A stretch of 64,000 bases of DNA from an uncultured Synechococcaceae cyanobacterium (lineage in GTDB: Bacteria; Cyanobacteriota; Cyanobacteriia; PCC-6307; Cyanobiaceae). Below the pieces are notes generated by a model. That model was given only the letters and a program-made list of their open reading frames with translations, searched no databases and had not been told where the DNA came from. This document shows positions 21,078-30,853 of this stretch, one piece after another. Positions within the stretch are counted from its first letter, which is position 1. Every line of letters begins with the position of its first letter. The position numbers were made by a program, and so were the translations under genes. The stretch spans positions 1 through 64,000 of the forward strand of contig CACHDC010000003.1 in assembly GCA_902578445.1 (NCBI GenBank). Direction: 5' to 3'.

Positions 21078-21695
21078 ATGGAAACTTCTTCGGGTGGCGA
21101 TCTTACCCAAGCTCAAAATGAGCTTTATGGATGGATAAAAGATTATATGAAAAACTTTCAACATAGTCCTTCAATTAGGCAGATGATGCAAGCTATGGGA
21201 TTAAAATCTCCTGCTCCAATTCAAAGTCGCCTAAAGCATTTGCAAGAAAAGGGATACATATCATGGCAAGAAGGTAAGGCTAGAACGATGCAAATAGTTG
21301 ATGAAATTATTGAAGGAGTACCTATTTTGGGTTCAGTGGCAGCTGGGGGCTTAATTGAAACTTATTCTGATGTTAGTGAAAATCTAGATATTTCTGACAT
21401 TCTTAAAAAGAAAGATATTTTTGCTCTTACAGTAAATGGAGACTCAATGATTGATGCCTGTATTGCTAATGGAGATATGGTATTGATGGAGCCAATAAGA
21501 GATTCATACTCACTTAGGAATGGAACTATTGTTAGTGCAATGGTTCCAGGTTTAGGGACTACTTTAAAATATTTTTTTAAGAGGCAAGGTAAAATTTTTC
21601 TAGAGGCTGCGAATCCAGCATACGAGCCAATAGAATTAAATTTAGATGAAGTTGTTTTCCAAGGGAAACTTCTAGCAGTTTGGAGAAAAGTTTAA
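21078..21695 (+). CDS. lexA: LexA repressor
   Basis: HTH (SIRQMMQAMGLKSPAPIQSRLKHLQEKGYI), GSVAAG cleavage site, VNGDSMID. Confidence 0.95.
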   Translation: METSSGGDLTQAQNELYGWIKDYMKNFQHSPSIRQMMQAMGLKSPAPIQSRLKHLQEKGYISWQEGKARTMQIVDEIIEGVPILGSVAAGGLIETYSDVSENLDISDILKKKDIFALTVNGDSMIDACIANGDMVLMEPIRDSYSLRNGTIVSAMVPGLGTTLKYFFKRQGKIFLEAANPAYEPIELNLDEVVFQGKLLAVWRKV

Positions 21696-21749
21696 ATTTA
21701 TTTCTTAATTTATTAATTTAAATTAATTAAAAATAACGCCTTATTTTTA

Positions 21750-23546
21750 TTAATTCACTAACTCAGTTAATAGTATAATTCCTTTAAAAATAACTTTATT
21801 AAATTCTGATCTTTTCTTTATGTTTAAAATTTCTTGGTAATTGATTTTACCTAAAGTAGTTAATAGAAAAAAAGAACCTTTTGAATTTACTTTTGAAAAA
21901 TCATCAGAAATAAATTCTATATCTTTTTCAAGATCTAATGATTTGGAAAAGTAATTCTTTAAATCTTCTAGGAAATCAGATACTATTTCTGATGATAAAA
22001 ATATATTTAATTTATCTTTAGACTCCTTCTTTATCTCATTAATTTGTAATTCATTGGGAGATTCTTTAATCTCTCCCTCTTCATAAATCAGTCTTTTTAA
22101 AATTGGTAGGCCAAATAAATTTTCTAATTCTTCTTCTTCAAAAATGATTTGCGAACGTTTTTCTTTGTATATAGATATTGCCAATCCTAAAATAAGTCCG
22201 ATAAAAGATCCAGTTAATGCTATTCTTCTTCTATTAGGTGAAACAGGAATAGTTTTTAAAGTAGGATTAGTAATTAATTTCCAAGGATCCACTTGTCTTG
22301 CAGCTCTTAATTCAACTGATCTCAATTTATTCTCCAATTCAATTAAAGTTCTCTCATCTCTCTCAGCTTCTCTCATCAACTCTTTACCTTTTATAGTTGT
22401 TCCTTTTGGTCTTTTTACTGATTCCATTATTCCTTGTGCTGCAAGTTTACGTGCCTTAAGGTAACCTATTGATCTTTCTTTTAATAGTTTTATATATAAA
22501 TCTCTTTTCTCAAGTACTCTTGTAATGCTTATGTCATCAGGCATGTATTTTGATCTTAATTCTATAAGTTCAGTTTCAATATTTTCTAAGATTTGAGGTA
22601 AACCTAATCTTAATAAAGAAGGAACAGTTGATCCAAGATATTGAAGATCTTCAACTTCGGTTAATTGTTCAATTTTTTTTATTTGAAAATCTATATTCTT
22701 AATTTCGTTCGCAGCACTTACCCTAATGCTCTCTATAGAATTGGTCCTAATGTTTGATGAATCAGAAGGAGTTCGAAAATTGTTTATATATTGATCAAAT
22801 TTTCTGGAATTAAAATTACCCAATTGAGGAGATATGCTACCTATTTGTGGGACTAAATTTCCTAAGGTTTCACTATTATTTAAGTTTCCTTGAAGATCTG
22901 AAAAAGTAAGGTCATTTTCGATAGCATATGAGACTGCTTTTTTTATTGAATCATTACTTTTTTGCTTAAATAATTTTATTTGACTCTTGATATACTCTTT
23001 TGCTATTTCATTGCTTCTTCTGGCACTTTTGCCAGAATAGTCTTGATAGGCAGAGGAAATTTTTTTTAAAACTGGAATAATTAAATCTTTTTCTTCATCA
23101 ATGTAAGAGATATTCAATATTGAGGTTTTTTTTCTTAATTTGATATTTAGATTTTTTGATCTCCAAGTTGAAAAGATGAGATCCTTTGATTTCTTTTTTT
23201 GTACCTCTTCAAATATCGGCATCAACACAGAGGGACTCTCTAAGATACCTACTTCTGTATTTAGAGATTGATTTTGTTCTGAAACAATGCCAGTTATTCC
23301 AAAATCCTGAATTGCACCAATAAGCGAAGATCTTGTCGGGCTTGAAGCTGGTTGATTTTTGCTTAAAACAATTTCAAATTGTCCTTGCCAAACTCTCTTT
23401 TTTGTTAATCCATAAACACAAGAAATTACAAATGAGATAAAAGTAATAAAAATAATGAAATTCTTATTTCTTAAAATAAGATTATATATTTTTTTAAGAT
23501 CTAATTCCTCTAAATTACTATCACTATTAGGATCAAAATTTTTCAT
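21750..23546 (-). CDS. Wzz-type polysaccharide chain-length/co-polymerase protein
   Basis: N-terminal TM, KKRVWQGQFEIVLS, C-terminal NPTLKTIPVSPNRRRIALTGSFIGLILGLAISIY; no Walker A seen. Confidence 0.85.
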   Translation of the reverse strand: MKNFDPNSDSNLEELDLKKIYNLILRNKNFIIFITFISFVISCVYGLTKKRVWQGQFEIVLSKNQPASSPTRSSLIGAIQDFGITGIVSEQNQSLNTEVGILESPSVLMPIFEEVQKKKSKDLIFSTWRSKNLNIKLRKKTSILNISYIDEEKDLIIPVLKKISSAYQDYSGKSARRSNEIAKEYIKSQIKLFKQKSNDSIKKAVSYAIENDLTFSDLQGNLNNSETLGNLVPQIGSISPQLGNFNSRKFDQYINNFRTPSDSSNIRTNSIESIRVSAANEIKNIDFQIKKIEQLTEVEDLQYLGSTVPSLLRLGLPQILENIETELIELRSKYMPDDISITRVLEKRDLYIKLLKERSIGYLKARKLAAQGIMESVKRPKGTTIKGKELMREAERDERTLIELENKLRSVELRAARQVDPWKLITNPTLKTIPVSPNRRRIALTGSFIGLILGLAISIYKEKRSQIIFEEEELENLFGLPILKRLIYEEGEIKESPNELQINEIKKESKDKLNIFLSSEIVSDFLEDLKNYFSKSLDLEKDIEFISDDFSKVNSKGSFFLLTTLGKINYQEILNIKKRSEFNKVIFKGIILLTELVN

Positions 23547-23550
23547 TAAT

Positions 23551-24831
23551 TTAATCGTTTACAGCCTTAATAAGTGAATATGTAGTAAATATGCCTGTAA
23601 ATGGAGCAGTAAATTCATTAATTATATCATTAGTTATTGATAGAGCAGAATCTCCAATAATAATTACATCCCCACTACTTAGATAAGGGTTTTTATAGCT
23701 GCCTCTCTTATGTTTTCTGTTATATCTAAATGTTCTTTTATCAAGTGTTCCATTATTGTTAAAACTTACGTAACGCACTGGTCCTTTTAATAGCTTAGTT
23801 CCTCCTGCTAAGTCTATGGCATCGTTTAATGTACTATCTCTAAAAACCCTAGTGAGGCCTGGATTATTTACTCTGCCTGCAACTAGTATGTTTATTGAAG
23901 CTGGATTTATTTTAGCTTTAATCGCTCTTGTTAAAATTAAACCATTGGGCTTCTCTAGCCTGCTTAGATTAATTATGTCCCCATCATAAATCCTAATATT
24001 TTGAGAGTCATCAGTACTATAAAAAAGTCCCTCTAAATTTAAAGTAGTTTTCATTTTCCCTCCACCCTCAGAAATATTGTTTCTTCTAACGATCTCAACA
24101 GATTTTAAATCAGAATATTCAGTTAATCCACCACTTTCCCTTATAGCATCAATAACAGTAGGAAAATAATAATTTGTGGTACTTCGATATTGCATTAGAT
24201 TATATTCAGGATTCATTGGGCTATTATTATTAAGATTATTCTCTCCCAGTAGCTGAATTAGATTTGGATCAATCTCTTGATTTATATTAGGAGTATCTTG
24301 AGGTATCTCAATAGGGGCAAAGTTAAGTTCTTGATCTTGGTTTTGTAATGACATTGATCCTTGAAGTGTTTTAACTCCTGGATTTGCTACTTCTCCATTA
24401 ACTAAAATTTTTATTGGCCTATAAGATGTTACTTCAACTTCAACATTAGGAAATTTAACGAACTCTTTATATCTTTGATCAAGAAGATTGTTTAATTCTT
24501 TAATTGATAAACCTTCAACAAAAATTCTGCTTGTCCTGGGAAGATAAATAGTTCCTTCTCCATCAACTGTTACTAAAGAAAGTAATTCTGGATATTCTCT
24601 TGATATAGATATTCTTAAAGTATCTCCTGATCCAATAATATAATCATTTTGTGGGATTTTTTTAAAGTAATTAGTATCTAAGCTATTTGCTTTATATTTA
24701 AAATCAATAGTATTTTTTTCAGCAGTATTTGTTTCGGATAATAAAGGAGTAATTGAAATACTATTTAAAGATAATGTTGAAATTATCAAATAATGGATAA
24801 CTTTTTTCAGTTTGCTGAATATTAACTCCAA
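23551..24831 (-). CDS. Wza-like periplasmic polysaccharide export protein (Poly_export + SLBB)
   Basis: YIIGSGDTLRISISREYPEL, ILVNGEVANPGVKTL, VAGRVNNPGLTRV. Confidence 0.9.
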   Translation of the reverse strand: MELIFSKLKKVIHYLIISTLSLNSISITPLLSETNTAEKNTIDFKYKANSLDTNYFKKIPQNDYIIGSGDTLRISISREYPELLSLVTVDGEGTIYLPRTSRIFVEGLSIKELNNLLDQRYKEFVKFPNVEVEVTSYRPIKILVNGEVANPGVKTLQGSMSLQNQDQELNFAPIEIPQDTPNINQEIDPNLIQLLGENNLNNNSPMNPEYNLMQYRSTTNYYFPTVIDAIRESGGLTEYSDLKSVEIVRRNNISEGGGKMKTTLNLEGLFYSTDDSQNIRIYDGDIINLSRLEKPNGLILTRAIKAKINPASINILVAGRVNNPGLTRVFRDSTLNDAIDLAGGTKLLKGPVRYVSFNNNGTLDKRTFRYNRKHKRGSYKNPYLSSGDVIIIGDSALSITNDIINEFTAPFTGIFTTYSLIKAVND

Positions 24832-24961
24832 ATTATTATAGTAAATATCAAGTGAAAAGTAAATTTATTAATTAGTTAAATATATCTTAAAATAAGACTA
24901 TAAATAGGTTTCTCAAAAAGCTATTCTTTCTTATAATATCTTTTTGACTATGAACTTTAAT

Positions 24962-26089
24962 TTAAGAATTCTTATAATTAGATAAAGTATATTTTTTATA
25001 TAATTTTTTAAATGGAATCACAAAGTAACAAACTAGAGGATGATATTTATTGTATTCGCTAGTTGGATCGCCATAACCCTTAATATCTTGAAGGTGTTCT
25101 TCCCCTAAATAAGTGCCAAAAATTCTATCCCAAAAAGAGAAGATTGTTCCGAAGTTCGATTCAAAATGATCAGGATTATTTGAATGATGAAGCCAGTGAA
25201 GTGCAGGACTTAAAAACACATAAGAAATCGGCTTAGGAAATATTATTCTTGTGGACCCATGACCCAAATGTATAAACATTTGAAGAATAACATTATAAAT
25301 AATGTAAAAAGTATAAATAGACCAATTGCCTTGGGAAAGTGACTTTGTAACCAAAATAATTGATAAAACTCTAAAGGGTAATATGGGAGCTTCAACAGTG
25401 AAAGTCTCTAATAGACCATTTCTGTAAAAACTAAACATGGTCATTTCTGTCGCTGAATGATGGAATTCATGCAATTCCCAGAAAAATTTATGAGATAAAC
25501 GATGGGAAAAATAGCTTACACAATCTCCCAATAAAATAGAAAAAATGAATATTAAAAAAAGATTATTATTTATAAATGAATAAGGTAAGATTTTATTTAA
25601 AACTTGATTCAAATAATCATTATAAGAATTGTAATAATTAGCAATTCCTAAAGTCCCAACCAAAGTGATAAAAGGAAGTTTACTCTGAAAAATTGATAAT
25701 AAAAAGTACCAAATATCAGCGAACTTCCATCCGTGAGATTTTCTTAATCTATAAAAACTAGTATTTTTTAAAATGCTTGTTTTATCAGTTTGGGAATTTC
25801 TTATAATCTCAACTAAGCTAACACTGAGAAATGGAAAAAGTATAAAAAATAACTTTACAGGGTATTTGAATAGAGTAGAAATTGTCTTTTTTATAAAATC
25901 GAAATTTTGCTCGTAAATATAATTAAAATTGTTAGGTAAATAATTTTTTGTGATCCAAATAGAATGGATGCATAAAAATAAAACTAAAAGAATCAAAGCA
26001 ATATTATTAATATTTAATCCTTTTTTATAAAATATATTTTTAGGTTTTAATTCTTTCAAATTTTTAGCCTTTTTAAAGTTATTTTCCAT
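24962..26089 (-). CDS. Fatty acid hydroxylase/sterol desaturase-superfamily membrane protein (copy 1)
   Basis: HRLSHKFFWELHEFHHSATEMT ... HLGHGS ... LHWLHHSNN His boxes. Confidence 0.88.
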   Translation of the reverse strand: MENNFKKAKNLKELKPKNIFYKKGLNINNIALILLVLFLCIHSIWITKNYLPNNFNYIYEQNFDFIKKTISTLFKYPVKLFFILFPFLSVSLVEIIRNSQTDKTSILKNTSFYRLRKSHGWKFADIWYFLLSIFQSKLPFITLVGTLGIANYYNSYNDYLNQVLNKILPYSFINNNLFLIFIFSILLGDCVSYFSHRLSHKFFWELHEFHHSATEMTMFSFYRNGLLETFTVEAPILPFRVLSIILVTKSLSQGNWSIYTFYIIYNVILQMFIHLGHGSTRIIFPKPISYVFLSPALHWLHHSNNPDHFESNFGTIFSFWDRIFGTYLGEEHLQDIKGYGDPTSEYNKYHPLVCYFVIPFKKLYKKYTLSNYKNS

Positions 26090-26109
26090 AATTCTATGAT
26101 TTATTATTT

Positions 26110-27231
26110 TTAACTATTAAATAAAATTGGGTAAAATAATTTTCTGATTTTTGTAAAAAGCTTTTTTAATGGCAATATATAATATGAAAAAAAAGGATTG
26201 AATTTATTGTAATCACTATTATCGACTCCAAAGAACTTTATTTCATTGAGGTGACTCTCATCCATATAAGTTCCGAATAGTTTATCCCATATGCAAAGAA
26301 CTCTTCCAAAGTTTTTATTAAAATGTTTTGGATTGTTTGAATGATGTAGCCAATGTAAACTAGGGCTAAGAAATATATACGAAATAGGTTTAGGGAAGAT
26401 TAGTTTCAAGGAACTATGACCAACATATCCAAAAAGTTCACCAGCTATTCCAAAGATAGTCCAAAGAGTGAAAATAACCCATTGACCTTGCTCAATTGAA
26501 TTGTTTATAACTACAACTGCTAATAACATAATTGGGAGGGTAAATAAACTTTTCAAAGCACCTTCTAGAATACTGCCCCTGTTTACATTTAAAATTGTCA
26601 TCTCAGTGGCAGAGTGATGAAACTCATGAAGTTCCCATAAAAAACTGTGAGATATTCTATGAGATAAGTATTCTCCAAATTCAAATAGTAATAAGGCAAG
26701 AATAAAAACGATATATGTCCCTAATCCTTTAGAAAAAATTTCATTAGGAATTAAATTTTTGTAGATAGAATTTAATTGATCGCTAAAACCCCCTGAAATT
26801 CTCGCAATTCCGAGTGTCCCAATTACATTTAAATATCTAAGTTTGAATCCAAATTGAGATAATAAAAAATAAATTAGATCTGCATATTTTCCTCCCTTTG
26901 AATGAAAAATTCTAGCGAGACTTAATTTTCTTAAATTGTGTGATTTAGAAAATTCAAAGATACTTATGACAAGAAATATCCATGTAATTGAAAGAACTTT
27001 TATAAAATTCAATTTGAAAAGACTTAACATTTCTGCAAAGTCATTAATACTTTGATTTAGGTCTGTTTGAAAAATAATCTCATTAGGAATAACGTCCTTA
27101 GTCATCCAAATAACTCTTGGAATTATCGCAAGACATAGAATTATATAAGCAATTTTGCTCCTTCTTAAATTTAAAACATATTTAAAATAGGTTAATGAAT
27201 TATCAATATTTTCTTTGATATAACTATTCAT
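26110..27231 (-). CDS. Fatty acid hydroxylase/sterol desaturase-superfamily membrane protein (copy 2)
   Basis: HRISHSFLWELHEFHHSATEMT ... HSSLKLIFPKPISYIFLSPSLHWLHHSNN. Confidence 0.88.
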   Translation of the reverse strand: MNSYIKENIDNSLTYFKYVLNLRRSKIAYIILCLAIIPRVIWMTKDVIPNEIIFQTDLNQSINDFAEMLSLFKLNFIKVLSITWIFLVISIFEFSKSHNLRKLSLARIFHSKGGKYADLIYFLLSQFGFKLRYLNVIGTLGIARISGGFSDQLNSIYKNLIPNEIFSKGLGTYIVFILALLLFEFGEYLSHRISHSFLWELHEFHHSATEMTILNVNRGSILEGALKSLFTLPIMLLAVVVINNSIEQGQWVIFTLWTIFGIAGELFGYVGHSSLKLIFPKPISYIFLSPSLHWLHHSNNPKHFNKNFGRVLCIWDKLFGTYMDESHLNEIKFFGVDNSDYNKFNPFFSYYILPLKKLFTKIRKLFYPILFNS

Positions 27232-27390
27232 TACTAGTTATTATATTTATGCATGTATTATATATATTTATAAATAAAAATGAAGTTAAATGGGATTATA
27301 TATTTTGATAAAAATATTAAAATTTTTTATAAAAATTCCTTGTTGAGATAATTATTATTGAATATCTTTAGAAAAACTATAAACAATTAA

Positions 27391-28839
27391 ATGAAAATAG
27401 CAGTAGTAGGAAGCGGTATTATTGGATATGTAGCATCAAGCTACTTATCTGATCAAGGCCATACCGTCGATTGTATCTCTCCAAAAAGTAAACAAACATA
27501 CACTAAAAGTAATGAAATAAGTAAAAATAAAAAATATCACAAACCCGTTTCACCAAAATTTGAAAGACCAGACTTTATTGAGAATAGTATTGAAAGTGAA
27601 AGCTATTTCCCGAAGAGTAAGTTTAATTTTATTGGAACTGAATTAATTAATGAAATTGGATTAGCAAAGTTTTGGGGCGCAAATCTAGCAGTTGATGCCT
27701 TAGCTAAAGATATTGAAAACCTTCATTTAAGTAAAAATGAAAAATTATCTTTAGAAAAATATATTCCAATTTTAAATGTTCAAAATTATTATGAAAAAAA
27801 CATAAATAATCTAAACCAGAAATCTAAATTTAGTTTTTTTAAGTTGGAAAATAGAAAATTATCTAAAAATTTCTTTACTTCTAAATTAGCGATATTTTCC
27901 GATAAAATTGATCCTCAACAATTACCTGACGATAGACCTGATAATGCAATATTTGGAAGTTATTTTCAGTCTCCAAAAACATATAATCGCGTTGATGCAA
28001 AGGTAGAAAAAATAATATTTAATAGTGATGGGAAGAACCCTTTTGTTCTTCTTGAAGACTCTTCGCTACTAGAATATGATTATATTATTGTGGCTTGTGG
28101 TGCGATTGGCTCATATAGATTAATTTTAAATTCCTTGAAAAACGTCCCAAACTATAATACTTTTTCGAGATTAAAACATCATCCTTTAGTTTCAACAATT
28201 TGTTTGGTCCCAAAAATTAGGTACCCAAATAAGTTTATAAGCATGAGTAATTTTGACTTTAAATTTAGTGAAAAGAATGCAGAGGGTTACTTGAACTTCT
28301 TTCCTCTTTATGGAGCTGTTAAAGCAATCATGAGAAATAGAGATAGTGAAATATCTAAGAAAACTATTTTGTTGATATCAAAAGTAAAGAAATTGATTGA
28401 TAAATTACCTGACAATCCTCTCTTCCCTGGATGGTGGATTCATAGATTGTATGTAGTTAATATTTATTTTCAGTCAGATTTTTCTGCTTCATTTATAAAT
28501 TATGAAAAAGGAATGATAAATTTATTTGGAGGTTTTCGTTTCGATTTTGAGAAGACCTGTTTAAGGTCTTCTTATCCATTACTTATTAAAACACTTTTGC
28601 GAAAAAAAATATTTACATTTCTTCCGTTCCCAATTTTGGCAGAGACTGGAGCTGACCTTCATTACTCAAGTACACTTACAAATTATGTAGATGAAAATGG
28701 CCTTATTAAAAATGATTTTTTAGAGGAACAAAAAGTTATCATAGTAGACTCCTCATCCACAAATTATCTTCCAAATCCAAATCCCACTTATTATTTTATG
28801 GCTCGCGCAATTAAACTTTTGCGTGGAATCAAAAATTAA
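27391..28839 (+). CDS. GMC-like FAD-dependent oxidoreductase
   Basis: AVVGSGIIGYVASSYL Rossmann motif; C-terminal ADLHYSSTLT...VIIVDSSSTNYLPNPNPTYYFMARA. Confidence 0.7.
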   Translation: MKIAVVGSGIIGYVASSYLSDQGHTVDCISPKSKQTYTKSNEISKNKKYHKPVSPKFERPDFIENSIESESYFPKSKFNFIGTELINEIGLAKFWGANLAVDALAKDIENLHLSKNEKLSLEKYIPILNVQNYYEKNINNLNQKSKFSFFKLENRKLSKNFFTSKLAIFSDKIDPQQLPDDRPDNAIFGSYFQSPKTYNRVDAKVEKIIFNSDGKNPFVLLEDSSLLEYDYIIVACGAIGSYRLILNSLKNVPNYNTFSRLKHHPLVSTICLVPKIRYPNKFISMSNFDFKFSEKNAEGYLNFFPLYGAVKAIMRNRDSEISKKTILLISKVKKLIDKLPDNPLFPGWWIHRLYVVNIYFQSDFSASFINYEKGMINLFGGFRFDFEKTCLRSSYPLLIKTLLRKKIFTFLPFPILAETGADLHYSSTLTNYVDENGLIKNDFLEEQKVIIVDSSSTNYLPNPNPTYYFMARAIKLLRGIKN

Positions 28840-28915
28840 CTTAATCCTATAAATATCTTAAAAGGAACTTTGTAATTTCATCAAATAGAAATATGTTATT
28901 ATCAAATCAATCATT

Positions 28916-30097
28916 TTGAATTTAGTGCTTCCTAAAGAAGAATTTATAGAAACGTCTTTTGTTATTCCATGTCTAAATGAAGCAAGAACATTAAAAAATG
29001 TTTTGGATGTTTGTCATAATGCAGGAAAATATTCTTCTTCTTACGAAATAATAGTTGCAGATAATGGAAGTAATGATGGCTCTATTCAGATTGCTGAAGA
29101 AAATGGTGCAAGAGTTATCAATGTAGAAACTAGGGGATATGGAGCAGCTTTGAAAGCAGGGATACTTAACGCGGCAGGAAGATTTGTTGTTATGGGGGAT
29201 GCAGATTCAACTTACGATTTTAATGATTCTGTTGAGATGATAAATAAATTAAGAACTAATAAATATAGCTTAGTAATGGGTAATAGATTCGGAAGAATAG
29301 AAAAGAACGCGATGCCACTCTTGCATAGATATCTTGGAAATCCAGTTTTAACTGCGTTAGGAAATACACTTTTTCAAGCTAATATCAGTGATTTTTATTG
29401 TGGTATTAGAGCATTTTTAAGGAAGGATATTTTGAATTTAAATTTGAAATCTAATGGGATGGAATATGCCTGTGAAATGGTACTAAGGTCTTGTCTTGCG
29501 GGTTATCCAATAACAGAAGTTCCTGCAAAGCTTAGAAATGATCATCCTGATAGAAGTCCACATCTTAGAACATGGAGAGACGGATGGAGGACAGTTAAAT
29601 TTATGTTTTCATTTAGTCCGAAATATTCCTATTTCCCATTATCTTTATTTTTCTGGTTAACTTCAGTTTCCCTTTTGGCAATTAACTTATTTGGTCAAGA
29701 TCCATTCTCTGGCAGTAACACACTCTCATTAAGCGTTGTTCTTTATGCTTGTGGCCTTTGGACTTCTTCTGAGTATATTAGTTCGAGACTTTTATTGGCT
29801 ACAAAAATAAAACATCGGCATTCAATTTTCTCTGAATTACTCTTTAAAATCGTAAAATCAAGGTCATTTTTAGACAAAGCATTCCAATTAATTTTTATAT
29901 TAATTTTAAGTTCTCTTCTTATTATTTTTGGATTAATTTATAGTTCGAAAGGTGATTTTACTTTTTTTAATCAACGTTCTTCACAACTTAGTTTCTATCT
30001 CTCAATGATTTTTTCTACAACCTCATTGTATCTTTATATTTTAGCTTCGAAAATTTCAACTTTTTCATGGACACATGATGAAATTAGCGATAATTAG
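28916..30097 (+). CDS. Family 2 glycosyltransferase with C-terminal TM region (polyprenyl-P-sugar synthase-like)
   Basis: SFVIPCLNEARTLKNVL, VADNGSNDGS, GDADSTYDF; TTG start. Confidence 0.85.
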   Translation: MNLVLPKEEFIETSFVIPCLNEARTLKNVLDVCHNAGKYSSSYEIIVADNGSNDGSIQIAEENGARVINVETRGYGAALKAGILNAAGRFVVMGDADSTYDFNDSVEMINKLRTNKYSLVMGNRFGRIEKNAMPLLHRYLGNPVLTALGNTLFQANISDFYCGIRAFLRKDILNLNLKSNGMEYACEMVLRSCLAGYPITEVPAKLRNDHPDRSPHLRTWRDGWRTVKFMFSFSPKYSYFPLSLFFWLTSVSLLAINLFGQDPFSGSNTLSLSVVLYACGLWTSSEYISSRLLLATKIKHRHSIFSELLFKIVKSRSFLDKAFQLIFILILSSLLIIFGLIYSSKGDFTFFNQRSSQLSFYLSMIFSTTSLYLYILASKISTFSWTHDEISDN

Positions 30098-30112
30098 CTG
30101 GAAAAAATTTTT

Positions 30113-30853
30113 TTAATTTATATCCATAGAACTTTTGAAGGCGATAGGAGGAACATCTGAAAATGCTTTCCCACCTACATAAGCCTTTAATCTAGGAGAA
30201 ACTAAAGATAATATTCTTAGAATAAAGAATGATAATAATGGTATCCTAAATTTTTTATAGTTACTGAAGTTTTGCAAATCTGAAAATTTAAATCTTTTAA
30301 TGCCGATATTGATTTTTTTTTCTGAATAAAAATCCAAATTCGACCCTATTTTTAAAATCGAATGATAAATATCTTCAATAGTGCAGGCCGTAGTTTTAGG
30401 AATATCGTTTTGGAAAGTCAAAATACTTTTAGAAGATTGATCCATTGAAGGAAGGGTAAACCTGCTTGTTTTTGTATTGAAAATCATTCCCAGTCTGAAA
30501 ATTGTATAGTTTTTTAATTGTGAGCAAAGCATTTTTTCGATACTATTTTTTGCTTTGCTATAAAAAGTTTTATTTGTGAGTTCAAGGGTAATTGAAGATA
30601 TAAAGATTAGATGTTCTTTCTCTTTCATATTATTTATTAATTCTTGATAGTATTCCAATTCTTTAAGATAATTTTCCTCATTATCTGCTCTTAGCGTAGG
30701 ACAAAATGTAGCAATTTTGATCAACTCTATATCGTTAGGAATAGATTTCTTTATTTCGTAATTTGGATTTATTTCATCAAAAATTTTTTTTAAACCTTTG
30801 CTAAGTCCACCATATTTTCCTAATAAATTTATTTTTAAATTTTTATTTTTCAT
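30113..30853 (-). CDS. Divergent SDR/epimerase-like protein
   Basis: Operon position after galE; ...KTFYSKAKNSIEKML (YxxxK); weak N-terminal nucleotide motif. Confidence 0.45.
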   Translation of the reverse strand: MKNKNLKINLLGKYGGLSKGLKKIFDEINPNYEIKKSIPNDIELIKIATFCPTLRADNEENYLKELEYYQELINNMKEKEHLIFISSITLELTNKTFYSKAKNSIEKMLCSQLKNYTIFRLGMIFNTKTSRFTLPSMDQSSKSILTFQNDIPKTTACTIEDIYHSILKIGSNLDFYSEKKINIGIKRFKFSDLQNFSNYKKFRIPLLSFFILRILSLVSPRLKAYVGGKAFSDVPPIAFKSSMDIN

